Shown here one piece after another: positions 1-6,533 of a stretch of 14,735 bases of DNA (position 1 is the first letter of the stretch; each line of letters starts with the position of its first letter). The DNA is taken from the NCBI GenBank assembly GCA_050298555.1, contig JBNKUL010000059.1:1-14735 (forward strand). Direction: 5' to 3'. A program made the position numbers and the translations under genes. The DNA is from JAPHSX01 sp050298555. Its GTDB lineage: Bacteria; Pseudomonadota; Gammaproteobacteria; Thiohalomonadales; Thiohalomonadaceae. The notes under the pieces were generated by a model. The model saw only the letters and a program-made list of their open reading frames with translations. It made no database searches and was not told where the DNA came from.

Positions 1-341
1 GCGATGGCGACAAGGGGGTGATGAACCGCATCCACAACACCGCCCCCGAGGAGCTGGGTGGCCAGGGCTTCAGCTTCGACGACAAGCGCCTGCCGGAGAT
101 GCTGTTCCGCTACCGCGCCCGCAACTATCCCGAGACGCTCAACGGTGAGGAGCAGGCGCAGTGGCTTGAGCACTGCCGCGCGCGGCTTATCGCTGGGGAG
201 TCGGACAACCTTACCTTCGAGGGTTTCCGCGCAGAGCTGGAAGAGGCGCGCAGTATGGAGGGGATAGGCGAAGAGAAGCTGGCGATCCTCGAGCAGGTGG
301 AGGAGTTTGGGCGCGAGCTGGAGGCCTATCTAAAAGGGTGA
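1..341 (+). CDS. sbcB: Exodeoxyribonuclease I, C-terminal fragment (5' end outside window)
   Basis: This is the last ~112 codons of exonuclease I, the 3'-to-5' single-strand DNA exonuclease used in recombination and mismatch repair. The reading frame is open from base 3 to the TGA at 339-341, so the gene enters from the left edge; the GTG at 18 and ATG at 21 are internal codons, not starts. The recognisable part is the C-terminal helical domain: DDKRLPEMLFRYRARNYPETL followed by an EEQAQWLEHCRARL segment matches, residue for residue in the conserved positions, the RYRARNFP...TL...EQQRWLEHRR stretch I recall from E. coli SbcB. The catalytic DEDD exonuclease domain is outside the window, so its integrity cannot be judged. 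It converges on the haemoglobin gene downstream, 45 bp away. Confidence 0.88.
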   Translation, partial: DGDKGVMNRIHNTAPEELGGQGFSFDDKRLPEMLFRYRARNYPETLNGEEQAQWLEHCRARLIAGESDNLTFEGFRAELEEARSMEGIGEEKLAILEQVEEFGRELEAYLKG

Positions 342-356
342 CGGCTCAAGGGGGAG

Positions 357-387
357 TTTGCTGGGCCTGGCTGCCCAGCCTACGGCC
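357..387. repeat. REP-like palindrome between convergent sbcB and trHb genes
   Basis: A perfect 7-bp inverted repeat, GCTGGGC (360-366) and GCCCAGC (373-379), encloses a 6-nt loop and is flanked by TTT on one side and CTACGG on the other. The TTGCTGGG...CCCAGCCTACGG pattern resembles a palindromic intergenic element often found in proteobacterial genomes; that family assignment is from memory. It sits at the 3' ends of two convergent genes. It could act as a bidirectional transcript-end hairpin, but neither strand shows a U-tract after the stem, so it is not called as an intrinsic terminator. Its right end overlaps the last base of the haemoglobin stop codon. Confidence 0.5.
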
Positions 388-776
388 TACTCCTCCGGTT
401 GGTTTCGCATAAAGTCGGCGGTCTTGGCGAAGGCCGCCTCCAGCTCCTGGCGCAACCCCTCCTCGATGCCCACATCCTCCATCGCCTGCACCATGCAGCG
501 CATCCACTGGTCGCGTGCCGAGCTGTCGATGGCGAAGGGCATGTGGCGCTGACGCAGCCGCGGGTGGCCGTACTTTTCCATATAGAGTTGGGGGCCGCCG
601 AGCCAGCCGGAGAGGAACATAAAGAGCTTCTCCTTCGATACGCGCAGGTCTTTGGCGTGCATCCCCCTGATCTCAGCGGTCTCTTCCAGGGTGTCCATCA
701 GCTCGTAGAAGCGCTCCACCAGCTCGCGGATCTTCTTTTCGCCGCCGATGCGTTGGTAATGGGGGTTGTCAGTCAT
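387..776 (-). CDS. Group II truncated haemoglobin
   Basis: A 129-aa cytoplasmic haem protein of the 2-on-2 globin fold, group II (TrHbO/YjbI-like); family members bind O2 or NO and are linked to oxidative and nitrosative stress. Visible signatures are FY at residues 23-24 (Tyr B10), the RQRHMPFAI segment with the proximal haem histidine H78, and W91 in RDQWMRCM, the Trp G8 typical of group II. H40 probably occupies the CD1 position. Length is normal for the family. I chose the ATG at 776 because the MTDNPHYQRIGG start is typical of relatives; a TTG at 788 would add four residues and no clear Shine-Dalgarno decides between them. It is transcribed divergently from the PhnD-like/c-di-GMP unit. 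Confidence 0.9.
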   Translation of the reverse strand: MTDNPHYQRIGGEKKIRELVERFYELMDTLEETAEIRGMHAKDLRVSKEKLFMFLSGWLGGPQLYMEKYGHPRLRQRHMPFAIDSSARDQWMRCMVQAMEDVGIEEGLRQELEAAFAKTADFMRNQPEE

Positions 777-807
777 GGGAATCGTCAAGGTTGTGGGTGG
801 TGAAGAA

Positions 808-850
808 GAATATTAGTATGAACTTAAGCTATTGTTAAACTAGATTACCC
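808..850. promoter_or_regulatory. AT-rich divergent promoter region (tentative)
   Basis: This is the only markedly AT-rich patch in an otherwise GC-rich window, and it lies between two divergent genes. On the minus strand a TAATAT-like -10 (810-815) and a weak TTTAAC -35 (834-839) are 18 bp apart, pointing at the haemoglobin gene. On the plus strand TAGATT (841-846) is a possible -10 for the PhnD-like gene, without a convincing -35. No FNR-type or other recognisable operator was found. Confidence 0.3.
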
Positions 851-858
851 GCCAGGTG

Positions 859-935
859 AAGGCGAGGTAAGCGGCGCAAGGAGGCAGATATCCCACCACC
901 ATCTCGCCTTGCGCGCAGGAGACCCGGCAAGGCGA
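859..935 (+). promoter_or_regulatory. Leader with competing inverted repeats ahead of the PhnD-like gene
   Basis: Three segments in the leader can pair in alternative ways. AAGGCGAG (859-866) is complementary to CTCGCCTT (903-910). That middle segment also pairs with AAGGCGA (929-935). A third option pairs GCGCAAGG (874-881) with CCTTGCGC (907-914). The last segment ends only 8 nt before the likely ribosome binding site (AGAGG, 943-947). No known riboswitch consensus was recognised, and the pattern could be coincidental or a degenerate repeat. Confidence 0.3.
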
Positions 936-942
936 TGATAAT

Positions 943-947
943 AGAGG
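943..947 (+). promoter_or_regulatory. Ribosome binding site deciding the start of the PhnD-like gene
   Basis: AGAGG directly abuts the ATG at 948 (no spacer) but is 9 nt from the ATG at 957, so it favours the second start, which also gives a cleaner signal peptide beginning MKTP. Confidence 0.5.
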
Positions 948-956
948 ATGAGTCGG

Positions 957-1760
957 ATGAAGACCCCCCTTATTTTCGCGCTTGCGCTGCTTTTCAGTGT
1001 TTCGCTCCATGCCGAAGAGTCACTCACCTTTGGTATCGTGCCGCAGCAGTCGGCAAGCAAGCTGGCCCGTCTGTGGCTGCCGCTGCTCGAGGAGGTGGAG
1101 CGGCGCAGCGGTGTCGAACTGAAGTTTGCCACCGCACCCGATATTCCCACCTTCGAGCAGCGCGTTGCCGAAGGCGAATATGATATCGCCTACATGAACC
1201 CCTACCACTACACCGTCTTCTCCAGCAATCCAGGGTATCGCGCCTTTGCCAAGGTGAGGGACAAGCGCATTAAGGGCATTGTGGTGGTGCAGAAGGCGAG
1301 TCCGTTGAACGATATCAAGCAGTTGCAGGGCAAGGTGCTCGCCTTCCCTGCACCAGCTGCCTTTGCCGCATCAGTACTGCCCCAGGCTAATTTCAAGCGA
1401 GCGGGCATTAACATTACTCCCAAGTATGTGGGCTCTCACGACTCGGTTTATCTCTCCGTTGCTCGCGGCCTCTATCCGGCGGGCGGGGGTGTGGTGCGCA
1501 CCTTCAACAATATTGACCCGACGGTGCGTGAGCAACTGCGTATTCTCTGGACCACGGATGGTTACACCCCCCATGCATTTGCCGCCAAACAGGGGGTGGA
1601 CGAGCAGAGGCTGCAGCGTGTGATTCACGCCCTGCTGAGCCTGGGTGATGATGAAAAAGGCCGAGCCCTGTTGACGGCACTGAAGTTCAAGCCTCTGGAG
1701 GCGGCGCAGGATAGCGACTGGGATGATGTGCGTGCGTTGGGCATAGACCTGCTTAAATAG
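957..1760 (+). CDS. Exported PhnD-type (phosphate/phosphonate-like) substrate-binding protein
   Basis: A 267-aa periplasmic ligand-binding protein of the PhnD-like fold. Residues 1-20 form a signal peptide: MKTP, a hydrophobic core, then a cleavage-type SLHAEE. The mature part opens with LTFGIVPQQSASKLARLW and continues with FEQRVAEGEYDIAYMNPYHY, both typical of this family, as is the GSHDSVYLSVARGLYPAGGG segment that lines the ligand cleft in PhnD-type proteins. The start at 957 is chosen from the ribosome binding site; 948 would add MSR. No ABC permease or ATPase gene is adjacent. Instead the next gene, 26 bp downstream on the same strand, encodes a GGDEF-EAL membrane protein, so I infer a sensory rather than transport role. 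The ligand cannot be predicted. Confidence 0.85.
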   Translation: MKTPLIFALALLFSVSLHAEESLTFGIVPQQSASKLARLWLPLLEEVERRSGVELKFATAPDIPTFEQRVAEGEYDIAYMNPYHYTVFSSNPGYRAFAKVRDKRIKGIVVVQKASPLNDIKQLQGKVLAFPAPAAFAASVLPQANFKRAGINITPKYVGSHDSVYLSVARGLYPAGGGVVRTFNNIDPTVREQLRILWTTDGYTPHAFAAKQGVDEQRLQRVIHALLSLGDDEKGRALLTALKFKPLEAAQDSDWDDVRALGIDLLK

Positions 1761-1786
1761 CCGGCAGCCGAGCAAGCACCTCCATC

Positions 1787-4132
1787 ATGTCATTTCGCCT
1801 GAAAACGATCCTCGGTGTCGCCCTGATCGAGAGCGTACTGCTGCTGATTCTGGTCCTGGGCAACCTCAACTTTCTCCACCGCTCCTTTGATGAAGAGCTG
1901 CACAAGCGTGCCGAGTCGAGCATTGACCTGTTTATAGCCAGCAGCAAGGATGCGGTGATCGCCACTGACCTGGCGACGCTGGACGATGCCCTGCGTGAGC
2001 TGTTGCGCACCCCGGGTGTGGCCTATGCGCGGGTCTACGGCACTAGCGGTCTGTTGAGTCAGATGGGCGACCCGGTAGCGTTGAACAGGCCGTTTGTTGC
2101 TGACGAAAAGCTTGAGGATGCAACAGATGGCATATTTGACCACTCGCGCCAGATCCTGTCGGGTGATTACTCGTTTGGCCGTGTGGAGTTGGGGCTGCGG
2201 ATCGATGAGATCACCAGCCTGATGGCCGATGCGCGCCAGCACAATGTTTCCGTTGCCCTCAGTGAGATATTGCTGGTGGCACTCTTTTCAACGCTGTTAG
2301 GCGGCTATCTCACACGCCAGTTGCGCTCGCTCACCAAGGCTTCAGAGGAGATTGCCGCAGGCAAGGAGGGGGTGCTGGTCCCGGTGAAGGGAAAGGATGA
2401 GCTTGCCGAAGCCGCGCGCGCCTTCAACCAGATGTCTCACCAATTACAGGAGACCCTTGGTGAGTTGAAGTTGGCGCACACCTTCTACGAGGCCAGTAGC
2501 GAGGGTATTGTCATCACCGATGCCGATAACCGGATCATTGCCGTCAACCCGGCCTTTTCCTGGATTACCGGATACAGTGAGGAGGAGGTGTTGGGCAAGG
2601 ACCCCAGCTTTCTCAGCTCGGGTCGTCAGGGTGACGCCTTTTTCCATGAGATGTGGTCGACCCTGCAGCGCCTGGGGCGCTGGCAGGGGGAGATCTGGAA
2701 TCGGCGCAAGAGCGGCGAGCTCTACCCCGAGTGGCTATCCATCGTCGCCATCAAGGACAAGGAGGGTAATACCGAGCAGTACATGGCGGTATTCAGTGAC
2801 ATCACGCGGCGCAAACGCGACGAGGAGAAGATCTGGCAGCAGGCCAACTTCGATATGCTGACAGGCCTACCGAACCGCACCCTGTTCATGGACCGCCTGG
2901 ATCAGTCGATGCACCTGGCACACCGTGAGGGTAAGCTGGCCGCACTACTGTTTATCGACCTGGATCGCTTCAAATGGGTCAACGATACCCTGGGTCATGC
3001 TGCCGGCGATACACTGCTGCAGATGGTGGCGGAGCGGTTACTGAACTGTGTGCGCGAGACCGACACCGTGGCCCGCCTTGGTGGCGACGAGTTTACCGTT
3101 ATCCTTAGCGATATCGACCACCAGCACGATGTGGATAGTGTGGCGGAGCAGATATTGCAGCGACTCTCCACTATCTTCACGATCCAGGAGCAGGATGTGA
3201 TGATCGGCGCCAGTATCGGCATTACCATCTACCCGCGCGATGCCACCGAAGTGGGTGAGTTGATGCGCTATGCCGATACCGCTATGTATCGCAGCAAACA
3301 GGCCGGTCGTAATACCTATCGTTATTACACCCAGGAGATGAACGAAGAGAGCGAGCGGCGCATGCGCCTGGAGCATGACGTGCGTCTGGCCCTCGGCCGC
3401 AACGAGTTGGCGATTCATTACCAGCCCATCGTCGATACGACCGGTCGGCTTGTCGGTGCCGAGGCACTGTTGCGCTGGCACCACGCCGAGCTTGGGGTGA
3501 TTCCACCGGACGATTTCATTCCCCTGGCCGAGGAGACGGGCGTTATTGTCGACATTGAAAAGTGGGTCATCAGTGAGGCCTGCGAGCGCATGGCCGGGTG
3601 GAACGAACAGTGCGAACACCCCCTGTTTATTTCGGTAAACATCTCCGCCGCCCATTGTAATAACGGTCAGTGCAAGATGCTGGTCGATGACTCTGTGATT
3701 TCCGGCAAGCTCAAGCCGGGCCAGCTGAAGCTGGAGATCACCGAGCGTATGATGATGGAGAACACCGACAGGGTGGTGAGCATGTTTGAGCAGCTGCGTA
3801 AGCGCGGCGTACAGCTGGCGGTGGATGATTTCGGCACCGGTTACTCCTCTCTCAGTTACCTCAAACGCTTCCCGGTGGATGTGCTGAAGATCGACCGCGC
3901 CTTCATCCGCGAGCTCCCGGGTGACGTGGAGGATGTGGCGCTGGTCGAGGCGATGATAGCGATGGCGCATAGCCTTGGTATGAAGTTGGTGGCAGAGGGG
4001 GTGGAGGATGCCGAGCAGTACGCCTTTCTCGTCGAACGGGGCGTCGAGATGATGCAGGGCTTCTATTTCAGCCGCCCGATGCCGGAGGCGGAGTTCAGTG
4101 AATATCTCGACAGAGAGCAGGTCGCCTGCTGA
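1787..4132 (+). CDS. Membrane HAMP-PAS-GGDEF-EAL c-di-GMP synthase/phosphodiesterase
   Basis: A 781-aa inner-membrane enzyme acting on the second messenger c-di-GMP. Order of parts: membrane helix ~7-27, periplasmic domain ~28-154, second helix ~155-175, HAMP ~175-226, PAS ~230-350, GGDEF domain with intact GGDEF at 432-436, and EAL domain. An RETD inhibitory-site motif lies five residues before GGDEF. The EAL domain keeps EAL (559-561), SVNIS, EITER, DDFGTGYSS (from 680), LKID, AEGVE and MQGF, so the phosphodiesterase should be active; whether synthesis or breakdown dominates cannot be read from sequence. It follows the PhnD-like gene by 26 bp and is probably co-transcribed; there is no clear Shine-Dalgarno, so translation may depend on coupling. 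The arrangement recalls NspS-MbaA of Vibrio cholerae. Confidence 0.93.
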   Translation: MSFRLKTILGVALIESVLLLILVLGNLNFLHRSFDEELHKRAESSIDLFIASSKDAVIATDLATLDDALRELLRTPGVAYARVYGTSGLLSQMGDPVALNRPFVADEKLEDATDGIFDHSRQILSGDYSFGRVELGLRIDEITSLMADARQHNVSVALSEILLVALFSTLLGGYLTRQLRSLTKASEEIAAGKEGVLVPVKGKDELAEAARAFNQMSHQLQETLGELKLAHTFYEASSEGIVITDADNRIIAVNPAFSWITGYSEEEVLGKDPSFLSSGRQGDAFFHEMWSTLQRLGRWQGEIWNRRKSGELYPEWLSIVAIKDKEGNTEQYMAVFSDITRRKRDEEKIWQQANFDMLTGLPNRTLFMDRLDQSMHLAHREGKLAALLFIDLDRFKWVNDTLGHAAGDTLLQMVAERLLNCVRETDTVARLGGDEFTVILSDIDHQHDVDSVAEQILQRLSTIFTIQEQDVMIGASIGITIYPRDATEVGELMRYADTAMYRSKQAGRNTYRYYTQEMNEESERRMRLEHDVRLALGRNELAIHYQPIVDTTGRLVGAEALLRWHHAELGVIPPDDFIPLAEETGVIVDIEKWVISEACERMAGWNEQCEHPLFISVNISAAHCNNGQCKMLVDDSVISGKLKPGQLKLEITERMMMENTDRVVSMFEQLRKRGVQLAVDDFGTGYSSLSYLKRFPVDVLKIDRAFIRELPGDVEDVALVEAMIAMAHSLGMKLVAEGVEDAEQYAFLVERGVEMMQGFYFSRPMPEAEFSEYLDREQVAC

Positions 4133-4210
4133 GTCCACGTGGGCAGCCATACCCGGCCTCTCTTCCCGCTAGCGTCAACCCATGCAAACCCCAGATGGTA
4201 GAATGACCCG

Positions 4211-6457
4211 ATGGACATCACCGACCTTATCGACAACCTCAACGACGCCCAACGCAACGCGGTCTGCGCCGAGCCCGGCCACCACCTGATCCTCGCCGGC
4301 GCCGGCAGCGGCAAGACCCGCGTGCTGACCCACCGCATCGCCTTCCTCATCCGCACCGGCCAGGCCTCGCCCTGGAGCATCCTCGCCGTCACCTTCACCA
4401 ACAAGGCGGCCAACGAGATGCGCGGTCGCCTGGAGAAGCTGCTACAGCAGCCGGTGGGCGGCATGTGGGTCGGCACCTTCCACGGCATTGCCCACCGCCT
4501 GCTGCGCGCCCACTGGCGCGAGGCGGGGCTGGTGCAGGCCTTCTCCATTCTCGACAGCGACGACCAGTACCGTCTTATCCGTCGCATCCTGCGCGAGTTC
4601 AAGCTCGACGAGGCGAAGTGGCCGCCGCGCCAGCTACAGTGGTACATCAACTCCAATAAGGATGAGGGGCTGCGGCCGCAGCACATCGATACCTACGACC
4701 ACTACACCGAGCAGATGGTAAAGCTCTACGCCGCCTACGAGGAGGCGTGCGAGCGCAACGGGGTGATCGACTTTGCCGAGATCCTGCTGCGCGCCCACGA
4801 GCTGCTGCGCGACAATCCCGAGATCCTCGCCCATTACCAGAGGCGCTTCAGCCACATCCTGGTCGATGAGTTCCAGGACACCAACGCCATCCAGTACGCC
4901 TGGCTGCGGATGTTCGCCGGCAATGATGGGCAGATCTTCGCCGTCGGCGATGACGACCAGTCGATCTACGGCTGGCGTGGCGCCAAGATCGAGAACATCC
5001 ACCGCTTCGAGCAGGAGCTGCCAGACGTCGGCCTCATCCGCCTGGAGCAGAACTACCGCTCCACCGGCACCATCCTCAGTGCCGCCAATGCCCTGATCGC
5101 CCACAACAGCGACCGTCTCGGCAAGGAGTTGTGGACCGAGGGCGAGGAGGGCGAGGCGATCAAGCTTTACACCGCCATCAACGAGCAGGATGAGGCGCGC
5201 TACGTCGCCGACCAGATCGCCGCCTGGGTGCGCGAGGGGGGGCGCCACGACGAGTGCGCCATCCTCTATCGTTCCAACGCCCAGTCGCGGGTGCTGGAGG
5301 AGGCGATGATGATGGCGCAGATGCCCTACCGCATCTACGGCGGCCTGCGCTTCTTCGAGCGCGCCGAGATCAAGGATGCGCTGGCCTATTTGAAGCTGCT
5401 GGTGAACCGCAACGACGACCCCAGCTTCGAGCGCGTGGTCAACACCCCCACCCGCGGCATCGGCCTGCGCAGCGTCGAGGCGATCCGTGAGTTCGCCCGC
5501 GCCCAGGGCCTCTCGATGTGGCAGGCGGCCGAGGCCCTGGTCGCCGGCAAGGGGCTGGCGGCGCGCGCCGCCCACGCCGGTAACGCCTTCCTTGAACTGA
5601 TTAACCGCCTCGACCGTGAGACCGGTTCCGGGCTGCTCGACGAGCGGGTCGAGCATGTGGTGCAGCATTGCGGCCTTATCGACCACTACAAGAAGGAGAA
5701 GGGGGAGAAGGGGCGCGCCCGCATCGAGAACCTGGAGGAGCTGGTCTCCGCGGCAAGGCAGTTTAAATACGACGAAGATATGTTCGATGTAGGAGGCCCG
5801 CCCCCGGGCCGAACAGACGATGACGATGTTCGCGGCGAGGGCGCCACTCCTACGGCCGAATTTGAAGTTGAAATTGACGACCTCTCCGCCTTCCTTGCCC
5901 ACGCCGCGCCGGAGGCGGGCGAGGGGCAGGCCGACGACTATCAGGATGCGGTGCAGCTGATGACCCTGCACAGCGCCAAGGGGCTGGAGTTCCCGCTGGT
6001 GTTCCTGGTCGGCATGGAGGAGGGGCTGTTCCCCCACAAGCTCTCCAGTGAAGAGCCGGGGCGGATGGAAGAGGAGCGCCGCCTCGCCTATGTCGGCATG
6101 ACCCGGGCGATGAAGCGCCTCACCATCAGCCACGCCGAGGTACGCCGCCTCTATGGCGAGGAGAAGTACACCAGCCCGTCGCGCTTTATTTCTGAGATAC
6201 CGGCGGACTATATTGAAGAGGTACGCATGCGCGGCGCGGTGAGTGCTCCGGCCTTCCGCCGCCCCGCCTTCAACGAGTTCGACCAGAGCGAGGAGGGTGG
6301 TATCACCCTCGGCGCCCTGGTGGCCCATGCCAAGTTCGGCCAGGGCACCGTACTCAACTGCGAGGGCAGCGGCGCCCAGGCGCGGGTGCAGGTCGCCTTC
6401 GATGAGGCGGGCACCAAGTGGCTGGTGCTGGCCTACGCGAACTTACAGCTTATTTAG
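4211..6457 (+). CDS. uvrD: DNA helicase II (UvrD) with in-frame insertion
   Basis: A 748-aa 3'-to-5' superfamily 1A helicase used in nucleotide excision repair and methyl-directed mismatch repair. Visible motifs: Walker A AGAGSGKT with K35, AVTFTNKAA, WVGTFHG, Walker B LVDEFQDT (D219, E220), VGDDDQSIYGWRGA, RLEQNYRS, the QLMTLHSAKGLEF motif, and RRLAYVGMTRA. The C-terminal tail (LGALVAHAKFGQGTVLNCEG to the end) matches the UvrD C-terminal Tudor-like domain, separating it from Rep. It is 28 residues longer than the 720-aa E. coli protein. The excess is one block around residues 523-550, between VSAARQFKYDED and IDDLSAFLAHAA, where a REP-like repeat lies. No LexA box is visible in the 78 bp upstream. 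A TAGAAT hexamer at 4199-4204 could be a -10. Confidence 0.96.
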   Translation: MDITDLIDNLNDAQRNAVCAEPGHHLILAGAGSGKTRVLTHRIAFLIRTGQASPWSILAVTFTNKAANEMRGRLEKLLQQPVGGMWVGTFHGIAHRLLRAHWREAGLVQAFSILDSDDQYRLIRRILREFKLDEAKWPPRQLQWYINSNKDEGLRPQHIDTYDHYTEQMVKLYAAYEEACERNGVIDFAEILLRAHELLRDNPEILAHYQRRFSHILVDEFQDTNAIQYAWLRMFAGNDGQIFAVGDDDQSIYGWRGAKIENIHRFEQELPDVGLIRLEQNYRSTGTILSAANALIAHNSDRLGKELWTEGEEGEAIKLYTAINEQDEARYVADQIAAWVREGGRHDECAILYRSNAQSRVLEEAMMMAQMPYRIYGGLRFFERAEIKDALAYLKLLVNRNDDPSFERVVNTPTRGIGLRSVEAIREFARAQGLSMWQAAEALVAGKGLAARAAHAGNAFLELINRLDRETGSGLLDERVEHVVQHCGLIDHYKKEKGEKGRARIENLEELVSAARQFKYDEDMFDVGGPPPGRTDDDDVRGEGATPTAEFEVEIDDLSAFLAHAAPEAGEGQADDYQDAVQLMTLHSAKGLEFPLVFLVGMEEGLFPHKLSSEEPGRMEEERRLAYVGMTRAMKRLTISHAEVRRLYGEEKYTSPSRFISEIPADYIEEVRMRGAVSAPAFRRPAFNEFDQSEEGGITLGALVAHAKFGQGTVLNCEGSGAQARVQVAFDEAGTKWLVLAYANLQLI
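5789..5853. repeat. REP-like inverted repeat inside uvrD
   Basis: The outer arms are GTAGGAG (5789-5795) and CTCCTAC (5847-5853). Inner arms are CGAACA (5810-5815) and TGTTCG (5827-5832) around an 11-nt centre. The left half also folds alone: GGCCCG (5795-5800) with CGGGCC (5805-5810) around CCCC. The layout (GTAGGAG, GC-rich hairpin, CGAA, mirrored as TTCGCGG and CTCCTAC) resembles the REP/BIME-type palindromes known from Pseudomonas and other gammaproteobacteria; this is recognition from memory. It encodes residues ~527-548 of UvrD, rich in Gly, Pro and Asp, and keeps the frame open. Confidence 0.7.
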
Positions 6458-6477
6458 GGAAGAACAGCAAACAGTAG

Positions 6478-6496
6478 CTGGCTATGCTTAAGCCAG
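6478..6496 (+). terminator. Short hairpin between uvrD and the HDOD gene (weak)
   Basis: CTGGCT (6478-6483) and AGCCAG (6491-6496) form a 6-bp stem with a 7-nt loop, 20 bp after the uvrD stop. There is no immediate U-tract, only an AT-rich stretch (6497-6513), so termination is uncertain. The AT-rich stretch may instead carry the promoter of the HDOD gene. Confidence 0.25.
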
Positions 6497-6520
6497 ATAG
6501 AACAATAAATTTTCCCGTGT

Positions 6521-6526
6521 GGAGGT
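6521..6526 (+). promoter_or_regulatory. Strong Shine-Dalgarno fixing the HDOD gene start
   Basis: GGAGGT ends 7 nt before the ATG at 6534. The in-frame GTG at 6519 overlaps this site and so cannot be the start. Confidence 0.8.
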
Positions 6527-6533
6527 AGCGATC

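Noticed and set aside
399..803. 134-codon plus-strand open frame opposite the truncated haemoglobin
   Set aside because: The minus-strand product has the proximal His and Trp G8 of group II haemoglobins; the plus-strand frame is its shadow.
4134..4141. Perfect CCACGTGG palindrome after the GGDEF-EAL stop
   Set aside because: An isolated 8-bp palindrome without loop, flanking symmetry or U-tract; it cannot be assigned as operator or terminator.
3038..4150. 370-codon minus-strand open frame opposite the GGDEF-EAL gene
   Set aside because: The plus strand encodes conserved catalytic motifs across the whole interval; the antisense product is His/Leu-rich and low in information.
4634..6328. 564-codon open frame on the minus strand opposite uvrD
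   Set aside because: It is a by-product of GC-rich codon bias in uvrD; the encoded sequence has no recognisable domain, while the plus strand matches UvrD end to end.
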